Below the pieces are notes generated by a model. It did no database searches, was not told the origin of the DNA, and was given only the letters and a program-made list of their open reading frames with translations. This document shows positions 1-8,954 of a stretch of DNA of 45,242 bases, piece after piece. The DNA lies in assembly GCA_021816155.1 (NCBI GenBank), contig JAKAZA010000012.1:1-45242 (forward strand). Direction: 5' to 3'. The position numbers and the translations under genes are program-made. Origin of the DNA: Pseudomonadota bacterium (GTDB lineage: Bacteria > Pseudomonadota > Alphaproteobacteria > Caulobacterales > Caulobacteraceae). Within the stretch, counting starts at the first letter, position 1; every line of letters begins with the position of its first letter.

Positions 1-60
1 TTGCGATCAGTGCTTGCCGTATTTCACGCCGTCAACGCGCATTTGACAAGACTGAAACAC

Positions 61-79
61 CCGCCATCGAGTGTGGCGG
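61..79 (-). terminator. Hairpin downstream of the 2OG-oxygenase gene
   Basis: A perfect 6-bp inverted repeat (CCGCCA at 61-66, TGGCGG at 74-79, 7-nt loop) lies about 60 nt past the stop of the minus-strand gene at 138-704. Read on the minus strand it is followed by GTGTTTC, a weak T-rich tail. It could end that transcript, but the stem is short and the tail poor. I see nothing else in bases 1-137. Confidence 0.3.
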
Positions 80-137
80 AACGGTCACGTATGCAACATC
101 AGCGCGAAACCCGCTACAGCGCCGCTTGCAGCCGAAG

Positions 138-704
138 TCAGTAGAAGTTCACCACCACGCTGACGCGCTCGCCGGCCAGCAGCGGGTCGACCCAGTGCAC
201 CCGGTTCCCGGGAAGCGTCACCAGCGTGTTGGGCGTCGGCCGCAGCTCGACTGGGGCGCCACCCTCCCGCGCCCCCTCCGCCATGAGGGCGCCACCCGTG
301 AGACCGCTGGCGCGGACATAGAACACGTTGGTGCAGATCGGATCGCCCGCGGCGGCGTCGTACGAATCGACGTGCGGGACCTGCCGCGGCGGCTCGGCGG
401 CGTCGCCGATCATCCGCACAGGAAACAGCTGCAGCCTCGGCGGCCCCGGAAACCAGTAGCCGCACTGCTTCACCCACGCCAGCACCGCCGGCGCCAGCAC
501 GCGCCGGATCTCGTCCAGCGGCGCCTGCGCGGCGAGGTCCCCGCCGCGGACCTGGCTGGTGCGGCCGCGGCCCAGCAGGCCCAGCTCTTCCGACGACGTC
601 CAGCTGCCCGCGAGCCGGTCGACCGCGGCCAGCACAACCAGCATGGCGTCCAGCGGCAGGAAGTTGCGACGGACGCAGACGCCGTCGTGTATCGAGACTG
701 ACAT
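138..704 (-). CDS. 2OG-Fe(II) oxygenase family protein
   Basis: A 188-aa protein whose C-terminal half has the ligands of a 2-oxoglutarate/Fe(II)-dependent oxygenase. The HxD pair is at H111/D113 (PHVDSYD), the distal His at H170 (NRVHWVDP), and the 2-oxoglutarate-binding Arg at R180 (GERVSVVVNFY). The layout resembles prolyl-4-hydroxylase-type enzymes, where the motif 'H-W-V-x-P-L-x-x-G-x-R' near the C-terminus is typical. Such enzymes hydroxylate protein or small-molecule substrates in the cytoplasm; the substrate here is unknown. The ATG at 704 is the only sensible start. The gene stands alone, 98 nt downstream of the ScfR-like regulator and on the same strand. The family assignment is fairly safe; no specific function is claimed. 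Confidence 0.75.
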   Translation of the reverse strand: MSVSIHDGVCVRRNFLPLDAMLVVLAAVDRLAGSWTSSEELGLLGRGRTSQVRGGDLAAQAPLDEIRRVLAPAVLAWVKQCGYWFPGPPRLQLFPVRMIGDAAEPPRQVPHVDSYDAAAGDPICTNVFYVRASGLTGGALMAEGAREGGAPVELRPTPNTLVTLPGNRVHWVDPLLAGERVSVVVNFY

Positions 705-802
705 GTGAACGCCGCGCGGATCCGCTCGCTGGGTAGTCCGCGCGAACCGTCACCGCAACTACATTGGCGACAGGGATCCCGCGTTCGCCGGACCGGGCGG
801 AC

Positions 803-2236
803 TCAGACCGTGGCGAACGGGTAGGGCGAGATCGACTTGGTGAAGTCGTCGACCATGAGCGTGCGGCCCAGCGGCTCGGCGGCGCGTTGCGGGCAGGCCG
901 CCCGCTCGCAGACCCGACAGGCGGGACCGATCTCGGTGACGAGCGGGTTCGCGAGGTCGAGACCGCGCGAATAGACCAGCCGCGGCGCGAACTTCAGCTC
1001 GCATCCGAGTCCGATGGCGAGGCCGGCGTCCTCGTCGGCGAACGGCCCGGCGACCCTCGGCGTGGTGCGCGCCAGCGTGAAATAGCGCGCCCCGTCCGGG
1101 GTCTCGACGATCTGCGTCACCACGCGCCCCGGCGTGCGGAAGGCCTCGTGCACCCGCCACCTTGGGCATGACCCGCCGAACCTGGAGAACGGGAATGAGG
1201 CGCCGGCGAAGCGCTTGGAGATGTTCCCGGCGGTGTCGACCCGCAGCATGAAGAACGGCACGCCGCGCGAAGCGGGCCGCGAGAGAGTGGTGAGCCGGTG
1301 ACAGACCTGCTCGAAACTGGCGCCGAAGCGGGCGGCGATGAGCTCGATGTCGTGGTGCGCTTTCTCGGCGGCGTCGCGGAACGCCTCGTAGGGCATCATG
1401 GTCGCCGCGGCGAGGTAGTTGGCGAGCGACACCTTGAGCAGCCGGCGCGTCGGCGCATCCGGCGACGCGGCCCGCTCGACAAGGGCGCCGAGCTGAGCGT
1501 CGTGCTCGGACAGCGCCAGCTGGTAGGCGATGCCGAAGGCGCGACCCGCCTCGCCAAGCAGCTCGGACAGCATCAGTCGGCGCCGGTGATGATCGTAGCG
1601 GCGCACCGAGTCGGGCAGCACCTCGGTCGGCACCACGCGCACCGCGACTCCGTGACGGTCGGCGAGCCTGGCCCGCGCCGCCGCGACGAAGCCTTGCGGC
1701 TCGGCGCGCAGCTCGGCGGCCAGCGCCTCGCCCGCCTCGTCGAGCTCCGGAAAGAAGTTGCGCTGGCTCTGGATGTAATCGCGCACCCAGTCGGACGGCG
1801 TCAGCGAGAGCCCCGGATCCCCCTCCTCGGCCCGCGGCGCCTGGCCGAGCTCGGCCAGCCGGCGCCGGTCGGCGTAGGCGCGGTAGAGCCGCACGATCGC
1901 ATCGGCCACCCCGGGCGCGCTCTCGGCCACTTCCGCCACCTCGTGCCGCGCCACGCCGAGGTCGCGGAACAGCGGGTCGGCGAACACTTCGGTAAGGTCG
2001 CGCGCGTCGGCCGCCTCGTGATCGGACGAGAGGTTGCGGATGTCGATGTCGTAGGCCTCGGCCAGGCGCAGCAGCACCTGCGCCGTGACCGGGCGCTGGT
2101 TGTGCTCCAGATAGTTCAGGTAGCTCGGGCTGACGCCCAGATCCTCGGCCATGCGGGTCTGGGTGAGGCCCATGTCGCGGCGCAGCCGCCGGAGCCTGGG
2201 GCCAAGGAACAGCTTGCGTTCGAGCGGTTGGGCCAC
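803..2236 (-). CDS. ScfR/RamB-like XRE-family regulator of acyl-CoA / glyoxylate metabolism
   Basis: A 477-aa regulator. Residues about 10-70 form an XRE/Cro helix-turn-helix (RLRRDMGLTQTRMAEDLGVS). The middle is an ImmA/IrrE-like domain, and the C-terminal DUF2083-type domain carries clustered cysteines (CRVCERAAC). This architecture defines the short-chain fatty acyl-CoA-responsive regulators: RamB of Corynebacterium, PccR/MccR of Rhodobacter. The start is GTG at 2236, because an in-frame stop lies just upstream. It is divergent from isocitrate lyase, and the shared 154-nt gap holds nested inverted repeats (2247-2288). By family knowledge and position it probably controls aceA and itself in response to acyl-CoA. 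That role is inference; the family call is strong. Confidence 0.85.
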   Translation of the reverse strand: MAQPLERKLFLGPRLRRLRRDMGLTQTRMAEDLGVSPSYLNYLEHNQRPVTAQVLLRLAEAYDIDIRNLSSDHEAADARDLTEVFADPLFRDLGVARHEVAEVAESAPGVADAIVRLYRAYADRRRLAELGQAPRAEEGDPGLSLTPSDWVRDYIQSQRNFFPELDEAGEALAAELRAEPQGFVAAARARLADRHGVAVRVVPTEVLPDSVRRYDHHRRRLMLSELLGEAGRAFGIAYQLALSEHDAQLGALVERAASPDAPTRRLLKVSLANYLAAATMMPYEAFRDAAEKAHHDIELIAARFGASFEQVCHRLTTLSRPASRGVPFFMLRVDTAGNISKRFAGASFPFSRFGGSCPRWRVHEAFRTPGRVVTQIVETPDGARYFTLARTTPRVAGPFADEDAGLAIGLGCELKFAPRLVYSRGLDLANPLVTEIGPACRVCERAACPQRAAEPLGRTLMVDDFTKSISPYPFATV

Positions 2237-2246
2237 GGTCCGTCAA

Positions 2247-2288
2247 TTGTCACAAATCCACACATTAGACAACGTCTAACTGTGACAA
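2247..2288. promoter_or_regulatory. Nested palindromic operator candidate between the ScfR-like regulator and aceA
   Basis: The divergent intergenic region contains two concentric perfect inverted repeats. The outer pair is TTGTCACA (2247-2254) and TGTGACAA (2281-2288). The inner pair is TTAGAC (2265-2270) and GTCTAA (2274-2279). Both dyads centre close to 2268-2272 and sit just upstream of the regulator's GTG (2236) and about 100 nt from the aceA ATG (2391). The region is visibly more AT-rich than its surroundings. The likely ligand is the adjacent XRE-family regulator (inference from position). Confidence 0.6.
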
Positions 2289-2390
2289 CATGGCCTTGTG
2301 GCGCCAACGGAGCGCTTCCCATCGAGCATCTTCAAGCGCTAGAGGCCCGTGACGGCTTGTCAAAAAGCCCTTCAGTCGTGCGGGATCGCC

Positions 2391-3983
2391 ATGTCATACG
2401 AAGACCACATCATCGAGATGAGCGCTCTGATCAAGAGCAAGAACGGCGCGTGGGACGGGATCGACCCCAGCGCCGTGGCCCGCATGCGGCTGCAGAACCG
2501 TTTCAAGACCGGGCTCGAGATCGCGAAGTACACCGCCGACATCATGCGGCGCGACATGGCGGCCTACGACGCCGACCCCTCACGGTACACGCAGAGCCTC
2601 GGCTGCTGGCACGGCTTCATCGCCCAGCAGAAGCTCATCTCGATCAAGAAGCACTTCGGCTCCACCAAGGGCCGGTACATCTACCTCTCGGGTTGGATGG
2701 TGGCGGCGCTGCGCTCCGAGTTCGGACCGCTGCCCGACCAGTCGATGCACGAGAAGACTTCAGTGCCCGCGCTGATCGAGGAAATCTACACCTTCCTGAA
2801 GCAGGCGGACGCCCGCGAGTTGGGCCTTCTGTACCGCGACCTCGACGCCGCCCGGAAGGCCGGCGACGCAGCCAGGGAGCAGAAGCTGATCGATGCGATC
2901 GACAACTTCGAGACGCACGTCGTTCCGATCATCGCCGACATCGACGCGGGCTTCGGCAACGCCGAGGCGACCTACCTGCTCGCCAAGAAGATGATCGAGG
3001 CCGGGGCCTGCGCGCTGCAGATCGAGAACCAGGTCTCCGACGAGAAGCAGTGCGGCCACCAGGACGGCAAGGTCACCGTTCCGCACGAGGACTTCATCCA
3101 GAAGCTGCGCGCCATCCGCTACGCGTTCCTCGAGCTTGGCGTCGACAACGGCATCATCGTCGCCCGCACGGACAGCCTCGGCGCCGGCCTGACCAAGCAG
3201 ATCGCCTATTCGAAGACGCCGGGCGACCTGGGCGACAAGTACAACAGCTTCCTCGACTGCGAGGAAATCAGCGCGGCCGAGGTGAAGAACGGCGACGTGG
3301 TGATCACCCGCGCCGGCAAGCTGATGCGGCCCAAGCGCCTTCCCTCCAACCTCTTCCAGTTCCGGGCCGGGACGGGCGAGGACCGTTGCGTCCTCGACTG
3401 CATCACGGCGCTGCAGAACGGCGCCGACCTGCTCTGGATCGAGACCGAGAAGCCGAACGTGTCCCAGATCGCCGGCATGGTGAACCGCATCCGCCAGGTG
3501 ATCCCCAACGCCAAGCTCGCCTACAACAACAGTCCGTCCTTCAACTGGACCCTCAAGTTCCGCGAGCAGGTCTTCGAGGAGTGGATCGCGGCCGGCAAGG
3601 ACGTGTCCGCCTACGACAAGGCAAAGCTGATGAGCGCCGAGTACGACGCAACGCCGCTGGCGATCGAGGCGGACAACCTGATCCGCACGTTCCAGGCCGA
3701 CGCGGCCCGGCACGCCGGCATCTTCCACCATCTGATCACCCTGCCGACCTACCACACGGCCGCCCTGTCCACCGACAACCTGGCCAAGGAGTACTTCGGC
3801 TCGGAAGGCATGCTCGGCTACGTGCTGAAGGTGCAGCGCCAGGAGATCCGCCAGGGCATCGCCTGCGTGAAGCACCAGAACATGTCGGGCTCCGACATCG
3901 GCGACGACCACAAGGAGTATTTCGCCGGCGAGGCCGCGCTGAAGGCGGGCGGCGTGCACAACACGATGGGCCAGTTCGCCTGA
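2391..3983 (+). CDS. aceA: Isocitrate lyase
   Basis: Isocitrate lyase splits isocitrate into glyoxylate and succinate, the first step of the glyoxylate shunt, in the cytoplasm. From the ATG at 2391 the protein has 530 aa, matching the long Pseudomonas-type enzymes (about 530 aa) rather than the 434-aa E. coli type. The active-site loop reads KQCGHQDGK, with catalytic Cys221; the second Lys of the usual KKCGH is Gln, as in the long subfamily. Other signatures are the SLGCWHG segment near the N-terminus and VARTDSLGA. A GTG at 2349 is in frame, but the added 14 residues are not family-like. The neighbours are a divergent ScfR/RamB-like regulator and downstream aceB, so this is an acetate/fatty-acid assimilation locus. 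Confidence 0.96.
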   Translation: MSYEDHIIEMSALIKSKNGAWDGIDPSAVARMRLQNRFKTGLEIAKYTADIMRRDMAAYDADPSRYTQSLGCWHGFIAQQKLISIKKHFGSTKGRYIYLSGWMVAALRSEFGPLPDQSMHEKTSVPALIEEIYTFLKQADARELGLLYRDLDAARKAGDAAREQKLIDAIDNFETHVVPIIADIDAGFGNAEATYLLAKKMIEAGACALQIENQVSDEKQCGHQDGKVTVPHEDFIQKLRAIRYAFLELGVDNGIIVARTDSLGAGLTKQIAYSKTPGDLGDKYNSFLDCEEISAAEVKNGDVVITRAGKLMRPKRLPSNLFQFRAGTGEDRCVLDCITALQNGADLLWIETEKPNVSQIAGMVNRIRQVIPNAKLAYNNSPSFNWTLKFREQVFEEWIAAGKDVSAYDKAKLMSAEYDATPLAIEADNLIRTFQADAARHAGIFHHLITLPTYHTAALSTDNLAKEYFGSEGMLGYVLKVQRQEIRQGIACVKHQNMSGSDIGDDHKEYFAGEAALKAGGVHNTMGQFA

Positions 3984-4004
3984 CGCAGAGGCGCATTTCT
4001 GCAA

Positions 4005-4036
4005 CCGGGCCGCTCGGATCATCCCAAGCGGCCCGG
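4005..4036 (+). terminator. GC-rich hairpin after aceA
   Basis: A perfect 10-bp inverted repeat, CCGGGCCGCT (4005-4014) and AGCGGCCCGG (4027-4036), with a 12-nt loop, begins 21 nt after the aceA stop. There is no T-run directly behind it, so by itself it may stabilise the aceA 3' end more than terminate. Confidence 0.5.
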
Positions 4037-4058
4037 AAGGCTGATAGGGTTGACTGGT

Positions 4059-4088
4059 GGGGGCACGCGCCCCCGCCCTTTTTCTTTT
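4059..4088 (+). terminator. Rho-independent-type terminator between aceA and aceB
   Basis: The stem GGGGGC (4059-4064) and GCCCCC (4069-4074) closes on the 4-nt loop ACGC. Four bases later comes a T-rich tract (TTTTTCTTTT, 4079-4088). This is the clearest intrinsic-terminator shape in the window. It ends only 19 nt before the aceB ATG and lies just upstream of its Shine-Dalgarno sequence. It should therefore reduce read-through from aceA, or act as an attenuator for aceB. Confidence 0.6.
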
Positions 4089-4107
4089 CCGGCAGATGAG
4101 GTCCGTC

Positions 4108-5709
<1,602 letters not shown>

Positions 5710-5720
5710 CGGCCCGTACC

Positions 5721-5760
5721 CGGTATCCATCGTCCCCGCAAAGCGGGGAGAGGGATACCG
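5721..5760. repeat. Two-tier palindromic intergenic element between convergent genes
   Basis: An outer inverted repeat, CGGTATCC (5721-5728) and GGATACCG (5753-5760), encloses an inner one, CCCCGC (5734-5739) and GCGGGG (5743-5748), with loop AAA. The whole 40-nt unit can fold into one long hairpin. It lies exactly in the 55-nt gap between convergent aceB and the GST-like gene, so it may be a bidirectional terminator. Its form also resembles dispersed REP-like intergenic palindromes. I see only one copy in this window. Confidence 0.6.
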
Positions 5761-5764
5761 CGGT

Positions 5765-6772
5765 TCACGCCCCCGCCGGCCAGTTCGCCAGATCGCACCC
5801 CGCCGCGGCGAGGATCGCGTTCAGCTGGGCATCGCCCGACGCCGCCGCGTATTTCGCCTTCAGCGCGGCGAGCGACCTGGCGTGGTATTTCTGCGGCGCC
5901 TGCGCGTAGGCGCCGCCCGGCAGGTCGACGCTGAACTCCGGCTCGCCCGCCGCCAGCGCCGCGGCGTTGGCCTTCGACCAGGGCAGGAAGTAGCGGCCGA
6001 CGTAGGCCAGCAGCGGCGCCAGCGTCGGCGCGAGGCTCGCCCACGACTCGAACGGGCCGTCGTCGCGCGGCTCCAGCATCCGGTGGCACCAGTCGAGCAC
6101 CGCCGGGCCGCGGGCGCGGATATCGGCGCTGCAGGTGGGGTCCATCGAGGCTTCGTAGAGCTGCGGGGCGAGGCCGAAGTCGGCGAAGGCCGGGCGTGCG
6201 CCGAAGAGGTATCTGCGCCCACCGGCGAAGTGCGGTTCCAGGATGTCGAGCAGCTCGAGCCAGTAGCGCGAGATCAGCGGCGCGGTGGCCGCGCTCGATC
6301 CGACGAACCCGCCGCGGCCGGTCATGCGCTGCTTGATCATCGCGGCGCGGCCGTTGACCTCGTCCCGGGTCCCGCGCGGCAGGCTGAGGCGCGCCAGCAC
6401 GAGCGCGGCCGCGTCCTGGTCGACCGGATCCCACCAGCGATGGTGGAACATCAGCTTGTTGCCCCACTCGTCGCCGAACTCCTCGATCAGCGCCGAGAGG
6501 AACGCCAGCGCCGGGTCGTCCGGGTGGACGGAGGGCTCGGGATGGGCCGCCTCCACCGCCTCGATGATCGGCGTGGAATCCTGCAGCCCCCGATCGTCGG
6601 GCGTGGCCACGGCGGGGATGATCGGCAGCCGCGCGTAGCGGCGGTAGTCCTCGTCGTTCTCGGCGCGGCGCGGAATCCAGACGTGCGGCAGGCCCTTGTA
6701 GCGGAAGTACGAGCGCACCTTGATCGAGTAGGGCGACATCTCCGAACCGAAGATCCGCCAGACGTCCGCCAT
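5765..6772 (-). CDS. Glutathione S-transferase family protein
   Basis: A 335-aa protein with an N-terminal thioredoxin-fold GST domain (residues about 1-85). It opens with SEMSPYSIKVRSYFRYKG and includes the cis-Pro region IIPAVATPDD and the glutathione gamma-Glu contact region QDSTPIIEAVE. A longer than usual helical C-terminal domain follows. The start is ATG 6772, with a purine-rich AGGGGAGGGG just upstream; the in-frame ATG at 6799 is less well placed. It is divergent from the sulfatase, with 67 nt between the starts. The family is secure, but whether it conjugates glutathione or serves another redox or lyase role cannot be read. Confidence 0.8.
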   Translation of the reverse strand: MADVWRIFGSEMSPYSIKVRSYFRYKGLPHVWIPRRAENDEDYRRYARLPIIPAVATPDDRGLQDSTPIIEAVEAAHPEPSVHPDDPALAFLSALIEEFGDEWGNKLMFHHRWWDPVDQDAAALVLARLSLPRGTRDEVNGRAAMIKQRMTGRGGFVGSSAATAPLISRYWLELLDILEPHFAGGRRYLFGARPAFADFGLAPQLYEASMDPTCSADIRARGPAVLDWCHRMLEPRDDGPFESWASLAPTLAPLLAYVGRYFLPWSKANAAALAAGEPEFSVDLPGGAYAQAPQKYHARSLAALKAKYAAASGDAQLNAILAAAGCDLANWPAGA

Positions 6773-6795
6773 CTTGCCCCTCCCCTCATCGTTCT

Positions 6796-6805
6796 GCATC
6801 GATGC
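6796..6805. promoter_or_regulatory. 10-bp palindrome in the GST/sulfatase divergent promoter region
   Basis: GCATCGATGC is a perfect 10-bp palindrome near the centre of the 67-nt gap between the divergent starts at 6772 and 6840. It is a possible shared operator. It is short enough to arise by chance. Confidence 0.3.
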
Positions 6806-6839
6806 GGGCGACCTTACCAGCCAGGGAGCCAGGGCCGCT

Positions 6840-8324
6840 ATGCGCGTCCTCTACATCGACATCGACACGCTGCGCCCAGACCATCTCGGCTGTTACGGCT
6901 ATGCGCGGCCGACCAGCCCCAACATCGACCGCGTGGCCCGGGACGCGCTGGTGTTCGAGAACGTGCACGCCTCCGACACCCCGTGCCTGCCCAGCCGCAC
7001 CGCGCTCCTCACCGGCCGCTTCGGGATCAAGAACGGCGTCGTCAACCACGGCGGCGTCGACGCCGACCCGGTGATCGGCGGGCCGGACCGGCAGTTCTGG
7101 TCGAAGCTGCAGATCGACGCCTTCCCGACGCGGCTGAAGCGCGCCGGCCTGCGCACGGTCAGCGTCTCGTCGTTCGCGCAGCGGCATTCGGCGTTCCACT
7201 GGTACGCCGGCTTCGACGAGGCCTACGACGTCGGCAAGTACGGGCTGGAGACAGCCGACGAGGTGTTCGCCATCGCCCAGGACTGGCTGAAGCGGCGGGG
7301 GCGCGAGGACAACTGGTTCCTGCACGTCCACATGTGGGACCCGCACACGCCCTACCGCGCCGACGCGGCCTATGGCGAGCCGTTCGCCGACCATCCGCTG
7401 CCCGACTGGCTGACCGAGCAGGTCCGCGCCGCGCACTGGGCGGGCGCCGGGCCGCACAGCGCCCAGGAATGCAACGGCTTCGCGCCCAAGCCGGACGCCG
7501 CCGCGCGCTGGCCGCGCCAGCCGCAGCAGATCCCGGACATGGCCGCCGTGCGCCGGATGATCGACGGTTACGACACGGGCGTCCTGGTCGCCGACGAGTA
7601 CGTGGGCCGCATCCTGGCCCTGCTCGGGGAGCTCGGCGTCGCCGACGACGTCGCGATCATGATCTCGTCGGACCACGGCGAGACGCTGGGCGAGCTCAAC
7701 GTCTACGGCGACCACCAGACCGCCGACCAGTTCACCACCCGCGTGCCGATGATCCTGAAGTGGCCGGGACTTGGCGCCGGCCGCCGAAGCGCCCTGCACT
7801 ACCAGATCGACGTGACCGCGACCCTGCTCGAGCTGCTCGGCCAGCGCGTCCCGCGCTCATGGGACGGCGTCTCGTTCGCGGAAGCGCTCAGGGACGGCCG
7901 CGACGAGGGCCGCGACCATCTTGTCGTCTCGCAGGGCGCCTGGACCTGCCAGCGCGGCGTGCGCTTCGGCGACTTCATCCTCATCGAGACGCTGCACGAT
8001 GGCTATCATCTCTACGAAGAGGCGATGCTGTTCGACCTGGCCGCCGATCCGCACGAGCTGGTCAACCTCGCGGCCGCGCGCCCCGACGTGGCGGCGCACG
8101 GGCGCCGGCTGCTGGCCGACTGGCGCGCGGCCATGGCGCCGGAGATGGCGCGGGGCCGCGACCCGCTCGCCAACGTCGTGGCCGAGGGCGGCCCCTACCA
8201 CGTGCGCGGCCAGCTGCCGGCCTACATCGAGCGGCTGCGGGCGACCGGCCGCGCCGACAAGGCCGAGGCGCTGGCGGCGAAGCACCCCGAGGCGGCCGCC
8301 GGGCCGCCGCAGCCGGCGCATTGA
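6840..8324 (+). CDS. Sulfatase (type I, formylglycine-dependent)
   Basis: A 494-aa member of the alkaline-phosphatase/sulfatase superfamily. The N-terminus has the metal-binding Asp pair (DIDTLRPDHLGCYGY, D7/D9). The maturation motif CxPSR is intact at C49-R53 (CLPSRTALLTGRFG), so Cys49 should be converted to formylglycine. A second metal cluster is SSDHGETLGE. No signal peptide is evident, which suggests a cytoplasmic enzyme. The ATG at 6840 follows an AGGGAG Shine-Dalgarno sequence; upstream in-frame codons overlap the divergent GST gene. No anaerobic or FGE-type maturase is visible in the window. The substrate (sulfate or phosphonate ester) is unknown. Confidence 0.88.
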   Translation: MRVLYIDIDTLRPDHLGCYGYARPTSPNIDRVARDALVFENVHASDTPCLPSRTALLTGRFGIKNGVVNHGGVDADPVIGGPDRQFWSKLQIDAFPTRLKRAGLRTVSVSSFAQRHSAFHWYAGFDEAYDVGKYGLETADEVFAIAQDWLKRRGREDNWFLHVHMWDPHTPYRADAAYGEPFADHPLPDWLTEQVRAAHWAGAGPHSAQECNGFAPKPDAAARWPRQPQQIPDMAAVRRMIDGYDTGVLVADEYVGRILALLGELGVADDVAIMISSDHGETLGELNVYGDHQTADQFTTRVPMILKWPGLGAGRRSALHYQIDVTATLLELLGQRVPRSWDGVSFAEALRDGRDEGRDHLVVSQGAWTCQRGVRFGDFILIETLHDGYHLYEEAMLFDLAADPHELVNLAAARPDVAAHGRRLLADWRAAMAPEMARGRDPLANVVAEGGPYHVRGQLPAYIERLRATGRADKAEALAAKHPEAAAGPPQPAH

Positions 8325-8346
8325 GCGCGATCGCGCCGCGCGCCCC

Positions 8347-8937
8347 TCAGAGGTCCTTCGCGAGCTCGGCGCGCGACGCTTCGGAGAGCACGGCGATGTG
8401 GGCGTAGCGCGGATCGTCGCAGCCGAGCTGGACGCTGACGCCCGGCCGGCGGAACGCGGCGGCCTGCGCCGGCGTCAGCGGAAAGTGCAGGAAGTGCACG
8501 GCCGACGTCTTGCCGTCCTCGCGGCTGCGCTCGATGTCGCCTTCCGGCGCCGCCCTCGCACGCTCGCCGTCCACCTCGAGGTAGAAGTGAGCCTCGACGC
8601 CGCCGAGGCCGGCCAGCGCCCGCTCGCGGCGGAGCGGATCGTCGATCTCGAACATGACCGTGGCGGTCAGCTCGCCGCCTTGCGGGATCATCGGATTGTA
8701 GGCGGCCAGCTCGTCGGCCCGCTGCGCCTCGCCGCCCTTCTCGATCAGCAGCATCTCCTGCACCTGGAAGAGCATCGTCTCGAAGCTCTCGAAATAGACG
8801 GTGCACCACGGCCCGAGGGCCACGCGGCGCAGCCGCTTCACCGGCATCAGCGCGGCGCGGCGCGCCTTGCGTTGGGTGGCGAACGTAGCGTCCGGGACGA
8901 TGTCGGCGGCGGTGATGCGGCGCTCGGCGGCGGGCAT
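8347..8937 (-). CDS. DUF3501 family protein
   Basis: A 196-aa protein of the uncharacterised DUF3501 family, recognised by its ADIVPDATFATQRKA start, the GPWCTVYFESFETMLFQ segment and the C-terminal LGCDDPRYAH. It has no membrane segment or cofactor motif I can name. The ATG at 8937 lies 17 nt after the stop of the Fe-S oxidoreductase gene, which indicates co-transcription. It is the last gene of the rubrerythrin, Fe-S oxidoreductase, DUF3501 trio. This grouping recurs in proteobacterial genomes (my recollection, not checked). Function is unknown; a role with its two redox partners is inferred from position. Confidence 0.8.
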   Translation of the reverse strand: MPAAERRITAADIVPDATFATQRKARRAALMPVKRLRRVALGPWCTVYFESFETMLFQVQEMLLIEKGGEAQRADELAAYNPMIPQGGELTATVMFEIDDPLRRERALAGLGGVEAHFYLEVDGERARAAPEGDIERSREDGKTSAVHFLHFPLTPAQAAAFRRPGVSVQLGCDDPRYAHIAVLSEASRAELAKDL

Positions 8938-8954
8938 GGCGATGCTCTTTGGTG

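Noticed and set aside
43..48. TTGACA as a promoter -35 box near the window start
   Set aside because: No -10-like hexamer lies 16-18 nt downstream on the plus strand, and no plus-strand gene follows.
1298..4099. A 933-codon open frame running through the regulator and aceA in another frame
   Set aside because: Low-complexity Arg/Gly/Ala/Pro/His-rich translation typical of an antisense or shifted frame in GC-rich DNA; the real genes on the same bases have clear domains.
8325..8336. GCGCGATCGCGC palindrome between the convergent sulfatase and DUF3501 genes
   Set aside because: A 12-bp palindrome of only GC-rich steps is easily produced by base composition, and there is no terminator tail.
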